Positions 42,189 through 53,186 are shown, counted from the stretch's first letter. The stretch: DNA of 64,000 nt from Burkholderiaceae bacterium (GCA_031291325.1 JARLJG010000059.1:1-64000); one strand, 5' to 3'. Made by a program: numbers and translations. The notes: generated by a model not told the origin, from the letters alone.

Positions 42189-43454
42189 TCAAGAATTTCC
42201 GCGCCGCATCATATCGAAGAATTCGGCATTGTTCTTGGTTGCCTTCATCTTGTCGAGGATGAATTCCATTGCCTCGATTTCATCCATGCTATAGAGCAAT
42301 TTGCGCAATACCCAGATTTTCTGCAATTGATCGGGTTTAATCAGCAATTCTTCGCGGCGGGTGCCGGATTTGTTCAAATTGATTGCCGGGTAGACGCGTT
42401 TTTCCGCCAGGCGTCGTTCCAGATGCACTTCCATATTGCCGGTGCCCTTGAATTCTTCGTAGATCACGTCGTCCATGCGGCTGCCGGTTTCGATCAGTGC
42501 GGTCGCGATGATGGTCAGCGAGCCGCCTTCTTCGATGTTGCGGGCCGCGCCGAAGAAGCGCTTCGGGCGTTGCAGCGCGTTGGCGTCGACGCCGCCGGTC
42601 AAGACCTTGCCGGAAGCCGGGATCACCGTGTTGTAGGCGCGCGCCAGGCGGGTGATCGAGTCCAGCAGGATCACCACGTCTTTCTTCATTTCGACTAAGC
42701 GCTTGGCTTTTTCCAGCACCATTTCGGCGACTTGCACGTGGCGGGTGGCCGGCTCGTCGAAGGTCGAGGCGACCACTTCGCCGCGCACCGAGCGCTGCAT
42801 TTCGGTCACTTCTTCAGGGCGTTCGTCGATCAACAGCACGATCATCGTGGTGTCGGGGTGGTTGGTGGTGATCGCGTGCGCGATGTGTTGCAGCATCACC
42901 GATTTGCCGGACTTCGGCGACGCCACCAGCAAGCCGCGCTGGCCTTTGCCGATCGGCGAGATCATGTCGATGATGCGGCCGGTGATGTTTTCTTCGCCGC
43001 GCATCTCGCGTTCCAGCGGCAAGGGCTTGTTCGGGTGCAGCGGCGTCAGGTTTTCAAACAGGATGCGGTGTTTCGACGCTTCCGGCGATTCGCCGTTGAC
43101 CTTGTCGACCTTGACCAGCGCAAAGTAGCGTTCGCCGTCTTTCGGCGTGCGGACTTCGCCTTCGATCGAGTCGCCGGTGTGCAGGTTGAAGCGGCGGATT
43201 TGCGACGGCGAGATATAGATGTCGTCGGTGGAGGCCATGTAGCTGGCGTCCGGCGAGCGCAAGAAGCCGAAGCCGTCCGGCAACACTTCCAGGGCGCCAT
43301 CGCCAAAAATCTGTTCGCCTGACTTCGCGCGCTTTTTCAGGATCGCGAACATCAGTTCTTGTTTGCGCAGACGTGCTGCGTTGTCGATTTCGAGGCTGAT
43401 AGCCATTTCCAGCAAGGCTGAAACGTGTAACGCCTTCAATTCGGATAAATGCAT
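42189..43454 (-). CDS. rho: Transcription termination factor Rho
   Basis: A 421-residue hexameric RNA helicase. The N-terminal RNA-binding domain is [19 protein letters not shown]. The ATPase core has the Walker A motif [11 protein letters not shown], the Walker B region [16 protein letters not shown], and the Q/R-loop residues toward [20 protein letters not shown]. The length is normal. It lies upstream of the zinc-ribbon gene and downstream of trxA on the same strand; trxA-rho is a widespread neighbour pair. Confidence 0.98.
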   Translation of the reverse strand: MHLSELKALHVSALLEMAISLEIDNAARLRKQELMFAILKKRAKSGEQIFGDGALEVLPDGFGFLRSPDASYMASTDDIYISPSQIRRFNLHTGDSIEGEVRTPKDGERYFALVKVDKVNGESPEASKHRILFENLTPLHPNKPLPLEREMRGEENITGRIIDMISPIGKGQRGLLVASPKSGKSVMLQHIAHAITTNHPDTTMIVLLIDERPEEVTEMQRSVRGEVVASTFDEPATRHVQVAEMVLEKAKRLVEMKKDVVILLDSITRLARAYNTVIPASGKVLTGGVDANALQRPKRFFGAARNIEEGGSLTIIATALIETGSRMDDVIYEEFKGTGNMEVHLERRLAEKRVYPAINLNKSGTRREELLIKPDQLQKIWVLRKLLYSMDEIEAMEFILDKMKATKNNAEFFDMMRRGNS

Positions 43455-43513
43455 AGTATTGAGTGTCCCGGGACGGGAGATAAGAGGTGGGGGAGGGGGC
43501 TGCGTGGTGCGGT

Positions 43514-43547
43514 TAAAAGGTGACGGCGCTACAGGCGCAGCGCCGTC
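43514..43547 (-). terminator. Terminator of trxA
   Basis: On the minus strand GACGGCGCT and AGCGCCGTC (9 bp stem, 8-base loop) are followed by ACCTTTTAACC, nine bases after the trxA stop. The T-run is short, so some read-through into rho is possible. Confidence 0.75.
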
Positions 43548-43555
43548 GACAATGC

Positions 43556-43882
43556 TTAAATGTTGCTATCGATGAACGAGGTGAGTTGACCTTTGGCCAT
43601 CGCGCCGACTTTTTGCGCGGCTGCAACGCCATTCTTGAACAAGATCAGCGTCGGAATGCCGCGCACGCCGAATTTGCTCGGCACAGCTTGATTGGCGTCC
43701 ACGTCCATCTTGGCAATTTGCAATTTGCCATTGTATTCCTTGGCGACTTCTTCGAGGATCGGTGCAATCATTTTGCACGGTCCGCACCATTCGGCCCAGA
43801 AATCGACCAGCACAGGTTTGTCGGACTTCAACACGTCCGCTTCAAATGACGCATCGGTAATGTATTTAATATTTTCGCTCAT
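43556..43882 (-). CDS. trxA: Thioredoxin 1
   Basis: A 108-residue cytosolic dithiol reductant. The active site WCGPCK has Cys33 and Cys36, in the usual context [18 protein letters not shown]. The cis-Pro loop [12 protein letters not shown] is intact. The length and sequence are those of standard thioredoxin. Confidence 0.98.
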   Translation of the reverse strand: MSENIKYITDASFEADVLKSDKPVLVDFWAEWCGPCKMIAPILEEVAKEYNGKLQIAKMDVDANQAVPSKFGVRGIPTLILFKNGVAAAQKVGAMAKGQLTSFIDSNI

Positions 43883-44242
43883 GGTGTCCTCAAATTGAGG
43901 TAAAAAGAATGTAATAGCGCCTCATCGACCTAGCGGTTTTACCTGAAATCGGCTGTTTGCGCTGCCAAAACACAGTCAATAACTGGTGGCGTTGGGCGCG
44001 AATTCAAGGAGATTGAAAGCTGCTGCAAGAGGTAATGTGGCGGGATATTTTGTAAATCATAACCCATTTTCACAAAATGTGTAGCAGAAAGCTGCTTATC
44101 GGCGTGGACTCGCATAAAATGGGTAGCCGAGCCGGCGAAATTTGACGCGATGGCCGTTGTTTTTCGATGCGAAGACGGGGCGGCGCGATCGCTTTGTCGA
44201 CTTCCCGCTATTCCCCAAAACGAATTCCCCCGCATAAATGGC
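43883..44242. other. Divergent region between trxA and addB
   Basis: 360 bp holding the promoters of both neighbours. AACCCATTTT (about 44058) and AAAATGGGTA (about 44115) form a spaced inverted repeat of unknown meaning. A 147-codon minus-strand frame across this region has no start signals or family features. Confidence 0.45.
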
Positions 44243-46927
44243 ATGTTGCATAAACCTCTACTGATTTCCCCATCCTCGGCATTCTGGGAAGAGGTCGCGC
44301 GCGCGCTGCTGACGCATCCGTTACTGATTACTGCGGCGGGGCAGGCGCGCGACTGGTCGGGCCTGCGGGTGCTGGTGCCCACCTATACCCACGCGCAGTC
44401 GCTCAAGTCAGCCTTGTTGCAAATTGCCGGGGCGGCGTTCGTGCCGCCGCGCATTGTCACCTTGTCGGGTTGGTGCGCGCTGTTGCCCCCGCCCGCCGAG
44501 AAGCCATTGGGCGACGGTGCGCGCCTGATGGATTTGTACGCCGGGCTGCGCCAGCATGCGTGGTTGAAAAAACTGTTCGGCGCGCGCCGCAATACCGATT
44601 TGCTGCCGCTGGCGCAAATGCTGTTGACGCTGTCGGACGAATTGACGCAAAGCCTGTTTCCTTCGATTGTCGGCGCGGGCGGGCTGGCCGAGGCGCGCTG
44701 GCAACAGGCCTTGCAGCAATTGACGCCCGAGGCGCGCCAACTGCTCTCGGACGAAGCGCAATTGGTATGGTCGATCTGGAAATCGCAACTCGACGGCAGC
44801 GACGCGCTGGCAGTGCGTTATCGGCAAACCATGCGCCTGGCCGAGCAAGCGCATGAAACGCTGGTCTGGATTGCGCCCGCCGTCGCCGAACCGTTCGATC
44901 TGGCATTCTTGCAAGCGTATGGCGAGCGGCAGACGGTGCTGCCGATTTGCCTCGATTGGAACGCGGCGGCCATTGCGCCTGCGTTTGGCGCCGCGTGGCC
45001 GGAATTGTGTGAAGAAGAATTTGCCGAAGCCCACGCAAGCGCAATCGACACGCCGCCGCAATTGGCGCTTAGTCCGGCCATGAACATGGAGCAAGAGGCG
45101 CAGCGCGGCGCGCAAACCATCGTCGACTGGCTGCAGCAAGACAAGGCCAATATCGCCGTCATTGCGCAAGACCGGGTGGTCGCGCGCCGCCTGCGCGCGC
45201 TGCTGGAGCGCTCGCAGATATTCGTCGCCGATGAAACCGGCTGGAAATTGTCGACCACGCGCGCCGCTTCGGCGCTAGCCGCCTGGTTCGACGTGGTGGC
45301 TGCGCGCGGCGAGACGATAGCCTTGCTGGATTTGCTGAAGTCGCCCTTCGTGTTTGCCGGCGTGGCGGACAAGGAAGCGCATTTGATGGCGATCGAAGCC
45401 GGGCTGCGCAACGCCAACGTACTGGGCGGCTGGGACGCCGTGATCGAAGCCTTGATCGCGGTGCATGGCGCACGCGACTTGCTGGCGACCATTGCACAAC
45501 AGGCGGCGCCGTTTGGAGGCCGCAAAACCATTGCGCAATGGGGCGCGCTGACCGAATCGACGCTGCGTGCGCTCGACATGTGGCAAGCGCTGCAAGACGA
45601 TGCGGCAGGCGTCCAGGTGTTGGCGCTGTTGCAAGCGATTGTCAATCAATGCGAGGGCCAGGCGCAGCCGTTTTCGTTCGCCGAGTGGCGCGCGTTCATC
45701 GGCCTGCAACTGGAATCCACCTCTTTCCTGGCGCCCGGCAGCGACCGCCGCGTGGTCATGCTGCCATTGAACGGTGCGCAATTGCGCCGCTTCGACGCGG
45801 TGCTGGTGCTCGGTTGCGACGCCGAGCATTTGCCGTCGCAGCCGGGCGAAACGCTGTTCTTCGCCAACGCGGTGCGGCGCGAACTCGGATTGGCAACGCG
45901 CGAAAGCCGACAGCGCCAGCAATTGCGCGATTTCGTCGCGCTGCTCTGTTGCAACGGCGAAGTCGTGCTGTCGTGGCAGACGCAGCGCGACGGCGAACCG
46001 AATCCCGTCAGTGCGTGGATCGAGCGTCTGAATTTGGTGCTGCAACGCGCCGGTGCCGCCAAATTGCGGCGACATGAAGTGCAAATCGGCAGCCGCAACT
46101 TGCAGGCGATTGTGCAAACCATGCCGACTCCGGCAGCGCCGCATCTGCTGCCGCAAAAATTATCCGCCAGCGGCTACAACAGCCTGGTTGCCTGCCCCTA
46201 TCAATTTTTTGCGACGCGCATGCTGGGCTTGTCCGGCCTGGACGAATTGACCGACATGCCGGAAAAGCGCGACTACGGCGACTGGCTGCACAGGATCTTG
46301 AATCGCTATCACGAAGCGCTGCGCGAGCGCAATATTCCAGTGCAGGATCGAGAGGCCGTTTTGCGTGAAATTTCCGCCGCCGTCTTCGACAGGGAAGTGG
46401 CCGACAATGCCGGCGCGCTGGCCTATGCAAGCCGTTGGGAAAAAGTCTTGCCCGCTTACCTGGCGTGGGCCAACCAGCACGAAGAAGACGGCTGGCACTT
46501 CGTATTCGGCGAGCGCAAATGCGAAAAGACCTTGCGTTGGGACGACGGCGAAATCTGCCTGCATGGCCGCATCGACCGCATCGACGAATCCGATGGCGGA
46601 GAACGCGCGGTACTCGATTACAAGACCCGCAACGCAGCAGCATTGCGCGAAAAGCTGAAAGAAGGCGAAGACCGGCAATTGGCGTTTTACGGCGTCTTGT
46701 CCGATCTGCCGTTCGAGCGCGCCTATTACGTCGGCCTGGAAGCGGTAAAGGGCAAGATCGGCGATGTCGAGGCGTCCGGCTACGAGGAAGCCAAGCAAAC
46801 ACTGGCCGCGCAGTTGACGGGTAACCTAAGCGCGCTCTCGCACGGCGCGCAATTGCCGGCGACCGGCATCGAAGCGGTGTGCGCCTATTGCGCAGTGCGC
46901 GGCCTGTGCCGCAAGGGGGCGTGGTGA
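44243..46927 (+). CDS. addB: AddB-like helicase-nuclease subunit
   Basis: An 894-residue protein. The C-terminal third is a RecB-type PD-(D/E)XK nuclease (GRIDRIDESDGGERAVLDYKT, followed by Q..FYG). Four cysteines, Cys651 and Cys880/883/889 (CxxCx5C at the end), match the iron-sulfur clasp that pins the AddB nuclease domain. The N-terminal part is helicase-like without a Walker A motif. With AddA it should process double-strand ends for recombination. ATG at 44243; the stop overlaps the addA start by one base. Confidence 0.88.
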   Translation: MLHKPLLISPSSAFWEEVARALLTHPLLITAAGQARDWSGLRVLVPTYTHAQSLKSALLQIAGAAFVPPRIVTLSGWCALLPPPAEKPLGDGARLMDLYAGLRQHAWLKKLFGARRNTDLLPLAQMLLTLSDELTQSLFPSIVGAGGLAEARWQQALQQLTPEARQLLSDEAQLVWSIWKSQLDGSDALAVRYRQTMRLAEQAHETLVWIAPAVAEPFDLAFLQAYGERQTVLPICLDWNAAAIAPAFGAAWPELCEEEFAEAHASAIDTPPQLALSPAMNMEQEAQRGAQTIVDWLQQDKANIAVIAQDRVVARRLRALLERSQIFVADETGWKLSTTRAASALAAWFDVVAARGETIALLDLLKSPFVFAGVADKEAHLMAIEAGLRNANVLGGWDAVIEALIAVHGARDLLATIAQQAAPFGGRKTIAQWGALTESTLRALDMWQALQDDAAGVQVLALLQAIVNQCEGQAQPFSFAEWRAFIGLQLESTSFLAPGSDRRVVMLPLNGAQLRRFDAVLVLGCDAEHLPSQPGETLFFANAVRRELGLATRESRQRQQLRDFVALLCCNGEVVLSWQTQRDGEPNPVSAWIERLNLVLQRAGAAKLRRHEVQIGSRNLQAIVQTMPTPAAPHLLPQKLSASGYNSLVACPYQFFATRMLGLSGLDELTDMPEKRDYGDWLHRILNRYHEALRERNIPVQDREAVLREISAAVFDREVADNAGALAYASRWEKVLPAYLAWANQHEEDGWHFVFGERKCEKTLRWDDGEICLHGRIDRIDESDGGERAVLDYKTRNAAALREKLKEGEDRQLAFYGVLSDLPFERAYYVGLEAVKGKIGDVEASGYEEAKQTLAAQLTGNLSALSHGAQLPATGIEAVCAYCAVRGLCRKGAW

Positions 46928-49900
46928 TGAACGTGCCTTCTACAGCGCGCGCCTACGAGCGCAACGACGCCGCCATCGATGCGCGGAATTTTGTTGCGAT
47001 CGCTTGCGAACCGACGCGCTCGGTGGTGGTTGAAGCCTGCGCCGGCAGCGGCAAGACCTGGCTGTTGGTGGCGCGCATGCTGCGCCTGCTGTTGAGCGGG
47101 GCGCAGCCGTCCGAGCTGTTGGCGATCACCTTTACGCGCAAGGCCGCGCAAGAGATGCGCGAACGCTTGATGGAATTGCTGGAAGAACTGGCGGTGCAGC
47201 CCGACGCCAGGGTGGCGGATTTGCTGTATGAGCGCGGCATCGAAAAAAGCGCAATCGCAGCATTGATTCCAGTGGCGCGCGGCTTGTATGAGCGCGTGTT
47301 GTCCAGCCCGCAAGCATTGTCGATCGACACCTTCCATAGCTGGTTTGCGCGCCTGATCCAGATTGCGCCGCTGGCTTCCGGCGTGCCGCACGGGTATACG
47401 TTGACCGAATCTTCCGGCGAATTGTTGACCGAAGCGTATCGCCGCTTCATGCAAACGCTGAACGACGAAGATCAAGCCGAAATCAAGCAATCCCTGCTCG
47501 ATTTGTATGCGTCCGTGGGCGATTGGAATACCAAGAAATTGCTCGATGCCTTCGTCGGCAAGCGCGCCGAGTGGTGGGCGGCCAATTCGCGCGACCAGCC
47601 GCTGCAAAGCTTGTCGGCGATGTGCGGCGCGGATGGCGAAACCGATGCGCGCCTGCGCTTATGGTCCGATGTGCGCCTGGGTGAGCGCTTGCGCAATCTG
47701 GCATGGCTGTTGGGGCAGGGAACCAAGCGCAATCAGGATCGCGCGGTCGCCATCGAAAGCGCGTTGACCTGGGAAGCGTCGATTCCAGCATTCGCCCAAT
47801 TGTTGAATCAGTTTTACGACGACAAGGGCGGATTGCGCGGCAACGATCACAAGCGCGGGAAATTGCTGTCCGCGCTGGAACAGAATTTGGGCGATGGTGC
47901 AGTTGAGAGCTTTGAAAGCGAATTTGCCGCTATCGGTGGTGAATTGCTGACGCTGCAAAGGCGCAGCGGCGAGATCGCCGTGCTGGCCTTGAATCAGGCC
48001 TTGTTTACGGTCGGCAGCGCCTATCTGGAGCGCTACCAGGAAATAAAGGCCGAGCAGCGCGTATTCGACTTCGCCGATCTGGAGTGGCAAGCCTACCGCT
48101 TGCTGACCGACGACGAGCAGGCCGCCTATATCCATAGCCGCCTCGATTCCCGCTACAAGCATATCTTGCTCGACGAATTCCAGGATACCAATCCGCTGCA
48201 ATGGAGCATCGTGCGCGCCTGGCTCAACGCCTATGGCGACGACAGCGCGCAACCCAGCGTGTTCGTGGTGGGCGATCCCAAGCAATCGATTTACCGTTTC
48301 CGGCGCGCCGAACCGCGCGTATTCAAAGCCGCCAGCGACCGGCTGGCCGCGCGCGGCGCCGATGTGTTGCGGACAAATCAGACCCGGCGCAATGCGCCGG
48401 CGGTGGTCGACGTGCTCAACCTTTGCATGAGCGGCAATCGCCTGTTTTCGGCACAGACCACGCTGGCGCAGCACGCGGGCGCGGTGTGGCGGCTGCCCTT
48501 GATTCGGGCCGGGCAGGACGACGACGACCAGACCGCGCAGCAAATCCTGCGCGATCCATTGACCACGCCGCGCACGGAACAGGAAGACCGGCGCCGCTAC
48601 GAGGAAGGACGGGCCGTCGCTGCCGCGTTGATCGAAGCGCGGCGCGAACTGCAAGAACAAGGCGGAACGGCAGTCGGCTGGTCGGACACGATGCTGCTGG
48701 TCAAGAAGCGCGCGCACTTGCGCGCCTATGAAAACGCGCTGCGCGAGGCCGGCATTCCGTTTATCTCGGACAAGCGCGGCGGACTGCTGGATTCGCTGGA
48801 AGTGGCCGACCTGATCGCGCTGCTGACTTTCTTGATTACGCCCGGCGACAATCTGGCGCTGGCGCACGTGTTGAAATCGCCGATCGTCGGCGCCGACGAC
48901 CGCGACTTGATCGCGTTGGCGGCGCGCGGCGAGCGCGTCTGGTGGCAACGCCTGAAGGCAGCGGCAGAGGAATCGACCTCCGCCGCGCTGCGCCGCGCCG
49001 CCGAATTGTTGGCTGCGTGGTTGCAAGCAGCGCCGCATTTGCCGGTGCACGATTTGCTCGACTTGATCCTGCATCAAGGCCAATTGCTGGCGCGCTATGC
49101 GCAGGCGGCCAATCCGATGGCGCGCGCGCAGGCGATCGGCAATATCGAAGCCTTCATCGAATTATCGCTGGCGCTGGACGCCGGTCGTTATCCGAGTTTG
49201 CCGAAGTTCATCGCCGCATTGCAGACGCTGCGCAAGGGCGCAGACCGCGACACACCGGACGAGGCCAGCGTCGATGCCGCCATCGACGCAGTGCGCATCT
49301 TGACGATCCACAGCTCCAAAGGCCTGGAGGCGTCGATTGTCGCCGTGCTGGACGCCAACCACAGCGAACCGGCGCGCGACGATGCCGGCGTATTATGCGA
49401 CTGGCCGCAAGATGCCGACGCGCCGACCCATTTTTCTGTGTTCGGGCGCAAGGACGAACGCGGCGCCGCGCGCGATGGCTTGTTCGCGGAAGAGGAAACA
49501 TTCAAGACGCAGGAAGACTGGAATCTGCTGTATGTCGCCGCCACTCGCGCCAAGCGGATCTTGATCGTCAGCGGCGTGGCCGGCGTCAGAAAGGCGAATG
49601 CTGCTGGCGTGGTCGACGGCAGTTGGTATGCAAGATTGAGCGCGCTGCCGGAACGGCAGGTCGCGCCATCCGATGCGCTGCCGGCGGGCGCTTCGGAAGC
49701 GTGCTTCACCTTGCCGATTTATGCGCCGCCGCTGTTGCCGCCATCGGCGACCGATGTTGCGCTGCCGCAGTCGGCCGAGATCGATGAAGGCATCTTGCTG
49801 CATGCGTTGATGGAGCGTCTTGGCGACGGTCGCGCGTGGCCGATACGCGTGCCGCAGGACGGCGAAATTGCGCAGTGGCTGAATTGCCCGAACGAAGTCG

Positions 49901-50217
49901 CCGCCGTCATCGGCGCACAGGCGCGCGCGATATTGTCGACCTCCAAGCTGGAGCGCTATTTCAACCCGCGCCTGCATCTGGCGGCCTACAACGAGTTCGA
50001 GATCGCGGTCGATGGCAATTTTTACCGCTACGACCGCCTGGTCAAGTTCGATGCCGAAATCTGGATACTCGACTACAAACGCCAGTTGCTCGACAGCGAG
50101 CGGGCGGCGTACCGTGCGCAACTGGCGCGCTATCGGCAAGCCGCCGAATCGGTCTTTGCCGACACGCCGATCCGCACCGCGCTCGTGACAGTCGATGGCG
50201 GCTTGTGGGAACTGTAG
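46927..50217 (+). CDS. addA: AddA-like UvrD-family helicase/nuclease
   Basis: A 1096-residue protein. The SF1 helicase motifs are intact: Walker A ACAGSGKTWLL near residue 40, AITFTRKAAQEMRERL, Walker B LLDEFQDTNPLQW, VGDPKQSIYRFRRAE and VAATRAKRIL. The C-terminus has a second PD-(D/E)XK nuclease (YDRLVKFDAEIWILDYKRQ). This is the motor and 5'-strand nuclease partner of AddB. The start overlaps the addB stop (TGATG), showing tight coupling. No recB, recC or recD is present in the window. Confidence 0.92.
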   Translation: MNVPSTARAYERNDAAIDARNFVAIACEPTRSVVVEACAGSGKTWLLVARMLRLLLSGAQPSELLAITFTRKAAQEMRERLMELLEELAVQPDARVADLLYERGIEKSAIAALIPVARGLYERVLSSPQALSIDTFHSWFARLIQIAPLASGVPHGYTLTESSGELLTEAYRRFMQTLNDEDQAEIKQSLLDLYASVGDWNTKKLLDAFVGKRAEWWAANSRDQPLQSLSAMCGADGETDARLRLWSDVRLGERLRNLAWLLGQGTKRNQDRAVAIESALTWEASIPAFAQLLNQFYDDKGGLRGNDHKRGKLLSALEQNLGDGAVESFESEFAAIGGELLTLQRRSGEIAVLALNQALFTVGSAYLERYQEIKAEQRVFDFADLEWQAYRLLTDDEQAAYIHSRLDSRYKHILLDEFQDTNPLQWSIVRAWLNAYGDDSAQPSVFVVGDPKQSIYRFRRAEPRVFKAASDRLAARGADVLRTNQTRRNAPAVVDVLNLCMSGNRLFSAQTTLAQHAGAVWRLPLIRAGQDDDDQTAQQILRDPLTTPRTEQEDRRRYEEGRAVAAALIEARRELQEQGGTAVGWSDTMLLVKKRAHLRAYENALREAGIPFISDKRGGLLDSLEVADLIALLTFLITPGDNLALAHVLKSPIVGADDRDLIALAARGERVWWQRLKAAAEESTSAALRRAAELLAAWLQAAPHLPVHDLLDLILHQGQLLARYAQAANPMARAQAIGNIEAFIELSLALDAGRYPSLPKFIAALQTLRKGADRDTPDEASVDAAIDAVRILTIHSSKGLEASIVAVLDANHSEPARDDAGVLCDWPQDADAPTHFSVFGRKDERGAARDGLFAEEETFKTQEDWNLLYVAATRAKRILIVSGVAGVRKANAAGVVDGSWYARLSALPERQVAPSDALPAGASEACFTLPIYAPPLLPPSATDVALPQSAEIDEGILLHALMERLGDGRAWPIRVPQDGEIAQWLNCPNEVAAVIGAQARAILSTSKLERYFNPRLHLAAYNEFEIAVDGNFYRYDRLVKFDAEIWILDYKRQLLDSERAAYRAQLARYRQAAESVFADTPIRTALVTVDGGLWEL

Positions 50218-50279
50218 TGCCTGCCTAACCTGTATAAGACCTGTATCATTGCGCGTTCGGCGACGAAGCGAGGCAAGAA

Positions 50280-50924
50280 ATGGATGCACTGCAACTACTA
50301 CATGCAATCTTGCATATCGATCAATCGATGTCAGCCTTGGTCAGCCAGTACGGGACCGCATTTTATTTGCTCTTGTTTGCGGTGGTCTTTTGCGAAACCG
50401 GGACGATCCCGTTATTTTTCCTTCCGGGAAATCCATTGTTGTTCGTGTGCGGGGCCTTCAGCGCGACCGGCACGATGAATCTATGGGTCTTGATGGCTAC
50501 GCTGGTGGCCGCAACCGTGGCCGGGCGCACCGTCAATTATTGGACCGGGCGCGCGCTGGGTCATCGCGTCTACACGCATGAGTACGCCTGGTTGAACCGG
50601 GATGCATTGAACCGCAGCCACGCATTTTGCGAGAAATATGGCGGCGTCACGATGATTCTTTCGCCTTTTCTCGCGGTGATCCGCACCTTTGCGCCGTTCG
50701 TCGCCGGTGTTTCGACGATGCGATTTTCGCGCTTCCAGTTGTTTAACGTGCTGGGTGCGGCGATCTGGGTCGGCGTGTTGGTGCTGAGCGGCGATCTGTT
50801 CGGCAACATCCCGGTGGTGCGCAACCATATGAACGCGATCGTGCTGGTCGGCGTATCGATCGGGGTGGGCGCGCTGATACTGGGGGCTGCTTGGAAGATT
50901 TATCGGTCGCGTTTTGGCAAGTAG
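50280..50924 (+). CDS. DedA-family membrane protein
   Basis: A 214-residue inner-membrane protein of the DedA/SNARE-associated (VTT) family, linked to lipid flipping and membrane homeostasis. Markers are FCETGTIPLFFLPGNPLLFVCGAF, the G.....Y..GR segment, and FLAVIRTFAPFVAGVSTMRFSRF, which contains the conserved Arg and Pro. Four to five hydrophobic segments. It follows addA by 62 bases and may be cotranscribed, though no functional link is evident. Confidence 0.92.
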   Translation: MDALQLLHAILHIDQSMSALVSQYGTAFYLLLFAVVFCETGTIPLFFLPGNPLLFVCGAFSATGTMNLWVLMATLVAATVAGRTVNYWTGRALGHRVYTHEYAWLNRDALNRSHAFCEKYGGVTMILSPFLAVIRTFAPFVAGVSTMRFSRFQLFNVLGAAIWVGVLVLSGDLFGNIPVVRNHMNAIVLVGVSIGVGALILGAAWKIYRSRFGK

Positions 50925-50944
50925 CGGTGCGACGCGCGGTCGCG

Positions 50945-52318
50945 CTATTTCAAACCTTCCGCCATCACACTGAAGCCGACTACGGTGATGCCGTTGCCGC
51001 TCGACGCGAACACCGCGCCATTGTGCATCTTGGCGATCGCCTTCACGATCGAGAGGCCCAAGCCGTGGCTTTCAGTGCTGTTGGCGCGCGCCGAATCGAC
51101 CCGGTAAAAGCGGTCGAACAAACGCGGCAAATGTTCCTTCGGAATTTCGTCGCCCGGATTGGAAACCGCAATGCGCACCTCCGACGGATCGCCGGATACG
51201 TCGACCACGATTTCCGCCTTGGCCTTCGAATGCTGGATCGCGTTATGCAGCAAATTGGTCACCGCGCGCCGGAATAGCGAAGTTTCGATCTGCGCCGATG
51301 CGTCGCCTTGCACACGCACTTTGACGTCCGCTTCGTCCATGATGAAATCGAGGAATTCGACCGTCTTGTTGACCTCTTCCGCAATCGAGACCGAAACCAG
51401 CCGGCTGGCGCGCTCGCCCTGGTCTGCGCGCGTCAGGAACAGCATGTCGCTGACGATGGCGCGCAGCCGCTCCAACTCTTCCAGGTTCGATTGCAAGACT
51501 TCCACCAATTGTTCCTTGCTGCGTTCGCGCGACAGCACGACCTGGGTTTGCCCGATCAGGTTGGCCAGCGGCGTGCGCAACTCATGCGTGACATCGGCAT
51601 TGAACATCTCCAGTTGCTGGTAAGCGGATTCGAGCTTATCCAACGCGCCGTTAAACGAAGCGCCGAGGTTGGATAGCTCGGTCGGCAATGCAGACAATTG
51701 CAGCCGCTGCGACAGGTTTTTCGGACTCAGTTCCTGCGCTTCCTGCGATAATTTGTTCAGCGGTTTCAACCCCAGCCGCGCGATCACATAGCCAAGCACC
51801 GTCACCAGCAGCGCGCCAATCGTCGATAGCACCAGCAAGCCGATCAGGAAGGCGTGTCTGGTGTGAAAAAATGGCGCCGAATCGACGCCGACCATGAAAC
51901 GCACGGCGGGCATTTGCCCCTCGGCAGGGATTTCCTCGACTTCCGTCTTCATCGGATACGGGCGGTTAGCGATCATCATTTCGCCGATTCCTGTCTTGCC
52001 CTGCATTGCAGCGATCACTTCCGGCAGCGATTTGCCGTACTGGAATCGGGGATCGGCGCTCCATACCCAGAATTCCGTGTTACCGTCCGCCGGCGACAAG
52101 GTATCCAATTTGGCAGTGACTTTTTCCCAGCGATCAGGTGTCCTGGTTCGCACAATCGTGTATTTCATCATCTGGAATTTGGTGTTGAGCTGTTCCAGCT
52201 GATGGCGGTCCAGCGCATTTTCCAGCACCCGATGCAATGCGAACCCAACCAGCGCAAACACCACCAGCGCGGCCACGGCGAACATCGCCGCCAGCCGCAA
52301 GGCTATCGAGCGGTTCAT
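50945..52318 (-). CDS. Sensor histidine kinase, heavy-metal (CusS) type
   Basis: A 457-residue inner-membrane kinase. Two membrane segments (about residues 8-30 and 155-178) flank a periplasmic sensor domain, followed by HAMP, the phospho-acceptor His in [16 protein letters not shown], and the ATPase boxes [21 protein letters not shown] and [11 protein letters not shown]. Layout and length fit CusS/IrlS/CopS kinases. It overlaps the regulator gene by four bases. Copper or silver sensing is inferred from this and from the CusR-like box upstream. Confidence 0.9.
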   Translation of the reverse strand: MNRSIALRLAAMFAVAALVVFALVGFALHRVLENALDRHQLEQLNTKFQMMKYTIVRTRTPDRWEKVTAKLDTLSPADGNTEFWVWSADPRFQYGKSLPEVIAAMQGKTGIGEMMIANRPYPMKTEVEEIPAEGQMPAVRFMVGVDSAPFFHTRHAFLIGLLVLSTIGALLVTVLGYVIARLGLKPLNKLSQEAQELSPKNLSQRLQLSALPTELSNLGASFNGALDKLESAYQQLEMFNADVTHELRTPLANLIGQTQVVLSRERSKEQLVEVLQSNLEELERLRAIVSDMLFLTRADQGERASRLVSVSIAEEVNKTVEFLDFIMDEADVKVRVQGDASAQIETSLFRRAVTNLLHNAIQHSKAKAEIVVDVSGDPSEVRIAVSNPGDEIPKEHLPRLFDRFYRVDSARANSTESHGLGLSIVKAIAKMHNGAVFASSGNGITVVGFSVMAEGLK

Positions 52319-53001
52319 TGGTTAACCTCCGCGTTGCGCACTTCCAATACATAGCCCATGCCGCGTATCGTATGCAGCAGACTATACTTGAACGGGCCGT
52401 CGATTTTCGCCCGCAGGCGCTTGATGGCGACTTCGACCACGTTGGTATTGCTGTCGAAATTGATGTCCCACACCAGTTCGGCGATGGCGGTCTTGGACAG
52501 GATTTCGCCTTGCCGGCGCGCCAGCACGGCCAGCAGCGCGAATTCCTTGGCGGTCAGGTCGATGCGGTTGCCATCGCGGAAGGCTTTGCGCGCCAGCAAA
52601 TCGATATGCAGGTCGCCGATGTGCAGCTGCGTCGATTCCTGCACCCGGCCACGGCGCGTCAACGCCTGCAGCCGCGCCAGCAATTCCAGGAAGGAAAACG
52701 GTTTCACCAGATAATCGTCAGCGCCGTCTTGCAGACCCTTGATGCGGTCTTCGACGCGGTCGCGCGCGGTCAGCATGATGACCGGCGTCGATTTGACCGC
52801 GCGCAGCGATTTCAACACCGCAAAGCCATCCAGCCCCGGCAGCATCACGTCCAGCACGATCACGTCGTAGTCGTATTCGATCGCCATATGCCGACCGTCG
52901 ATGCCGTTGTTGGCCAGATCGACCGCGCAATCCTGCTCGGTCAACCCGCGATGCAGGTAGTCGGCAGTCTTTTGTTCGTCTTCCACTATCAAAATCTTCA
53001 T
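52315..53001 (-). CDS. OmpR-family response regulator, CusR-like
   Basis: A 228-residue protein. The receiver domain starts [20 protein letters not shown], has the phospho-Asp in [13 protein letters not shown] and the Lys in [10 protein letters not shown]. The winged-helix DNA-binding domain ends [23 protein letters not shown]. It is first in the two-gene operon. The ATG at 53001 is used because the receiver begins there. The palindrome at 53110-53124 is a likely autoregulatory site. Confidence 0.92.
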   Translation of the reverse strand: MKILIVEDEQKTADYLHRGLTEQDCAVDLANNGIDGRHMAIEYDYDVIVLDVMLPGLDGFAVLKSLRAVKSTPVIMLTARDRVEDRIKGLQDGADDYLVKPFSFLELLARLQALTRRGRVQESTQLHIGDLHIDLLARKAFRDGNRIDLTAKEFALLAVLARRQGEILSKTAIAELVWDINFDSNTNVVEVAIKRLRAKIDGPFKYSLLHTIRGMGYVLEVRNAEVNQ

Positions 53002-53109
53002 CGGACTTCCCGTGATTGCGTTGCCCGTCGCGCGGCTCGCAATGGCAGCGCGGAAATACGGCGATTCTTCACTATATGTTACAGAAGTAGTCTGCAATCT
53101 GACTGCAAG

Positions 53110-53124
53110 ATGACAAATTTGTCA
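53110..53124. promoter_or_regulatory. CusR/CopR-like box
   Basis: ATGACAAATTTGTCA contains a perfect 14 bp palindrome, TGACAAATTTGTCA. The known cus/cop boxes of CusR-type regulators are built on TGACAA-N2-TTGTCA. It is about 108 bases upstream of the response-regulator start. Confidence 0.7.
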
Positions 53125-53131
53125 GGGAAGC

Positions 53132-53165
53132 CGGGTATGCCGTCGTTCGACCGACGGCATACCCG
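53132..53165. terminator. Perfect hairpin after ribB
   Basis: CGGGTATGCCGTCG and CGACGGCATACCCG pair perfectly (14 bp) around 6 bases. It lies 22 bases past the ribB stop. There is no T-run, so it may be a Rho-assisted end or an RNA-stability hairpin. Confidence 0.55.
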
Positions 53166-53186
53166 CCTACTATCGACCGCCTGCCG

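Noticed and set aside
43939-44382. 147-codon minus-strand frame upstream of addB
   Set aside because: It overlaps the addB start and its promoter region and shows no recognisable protein features.
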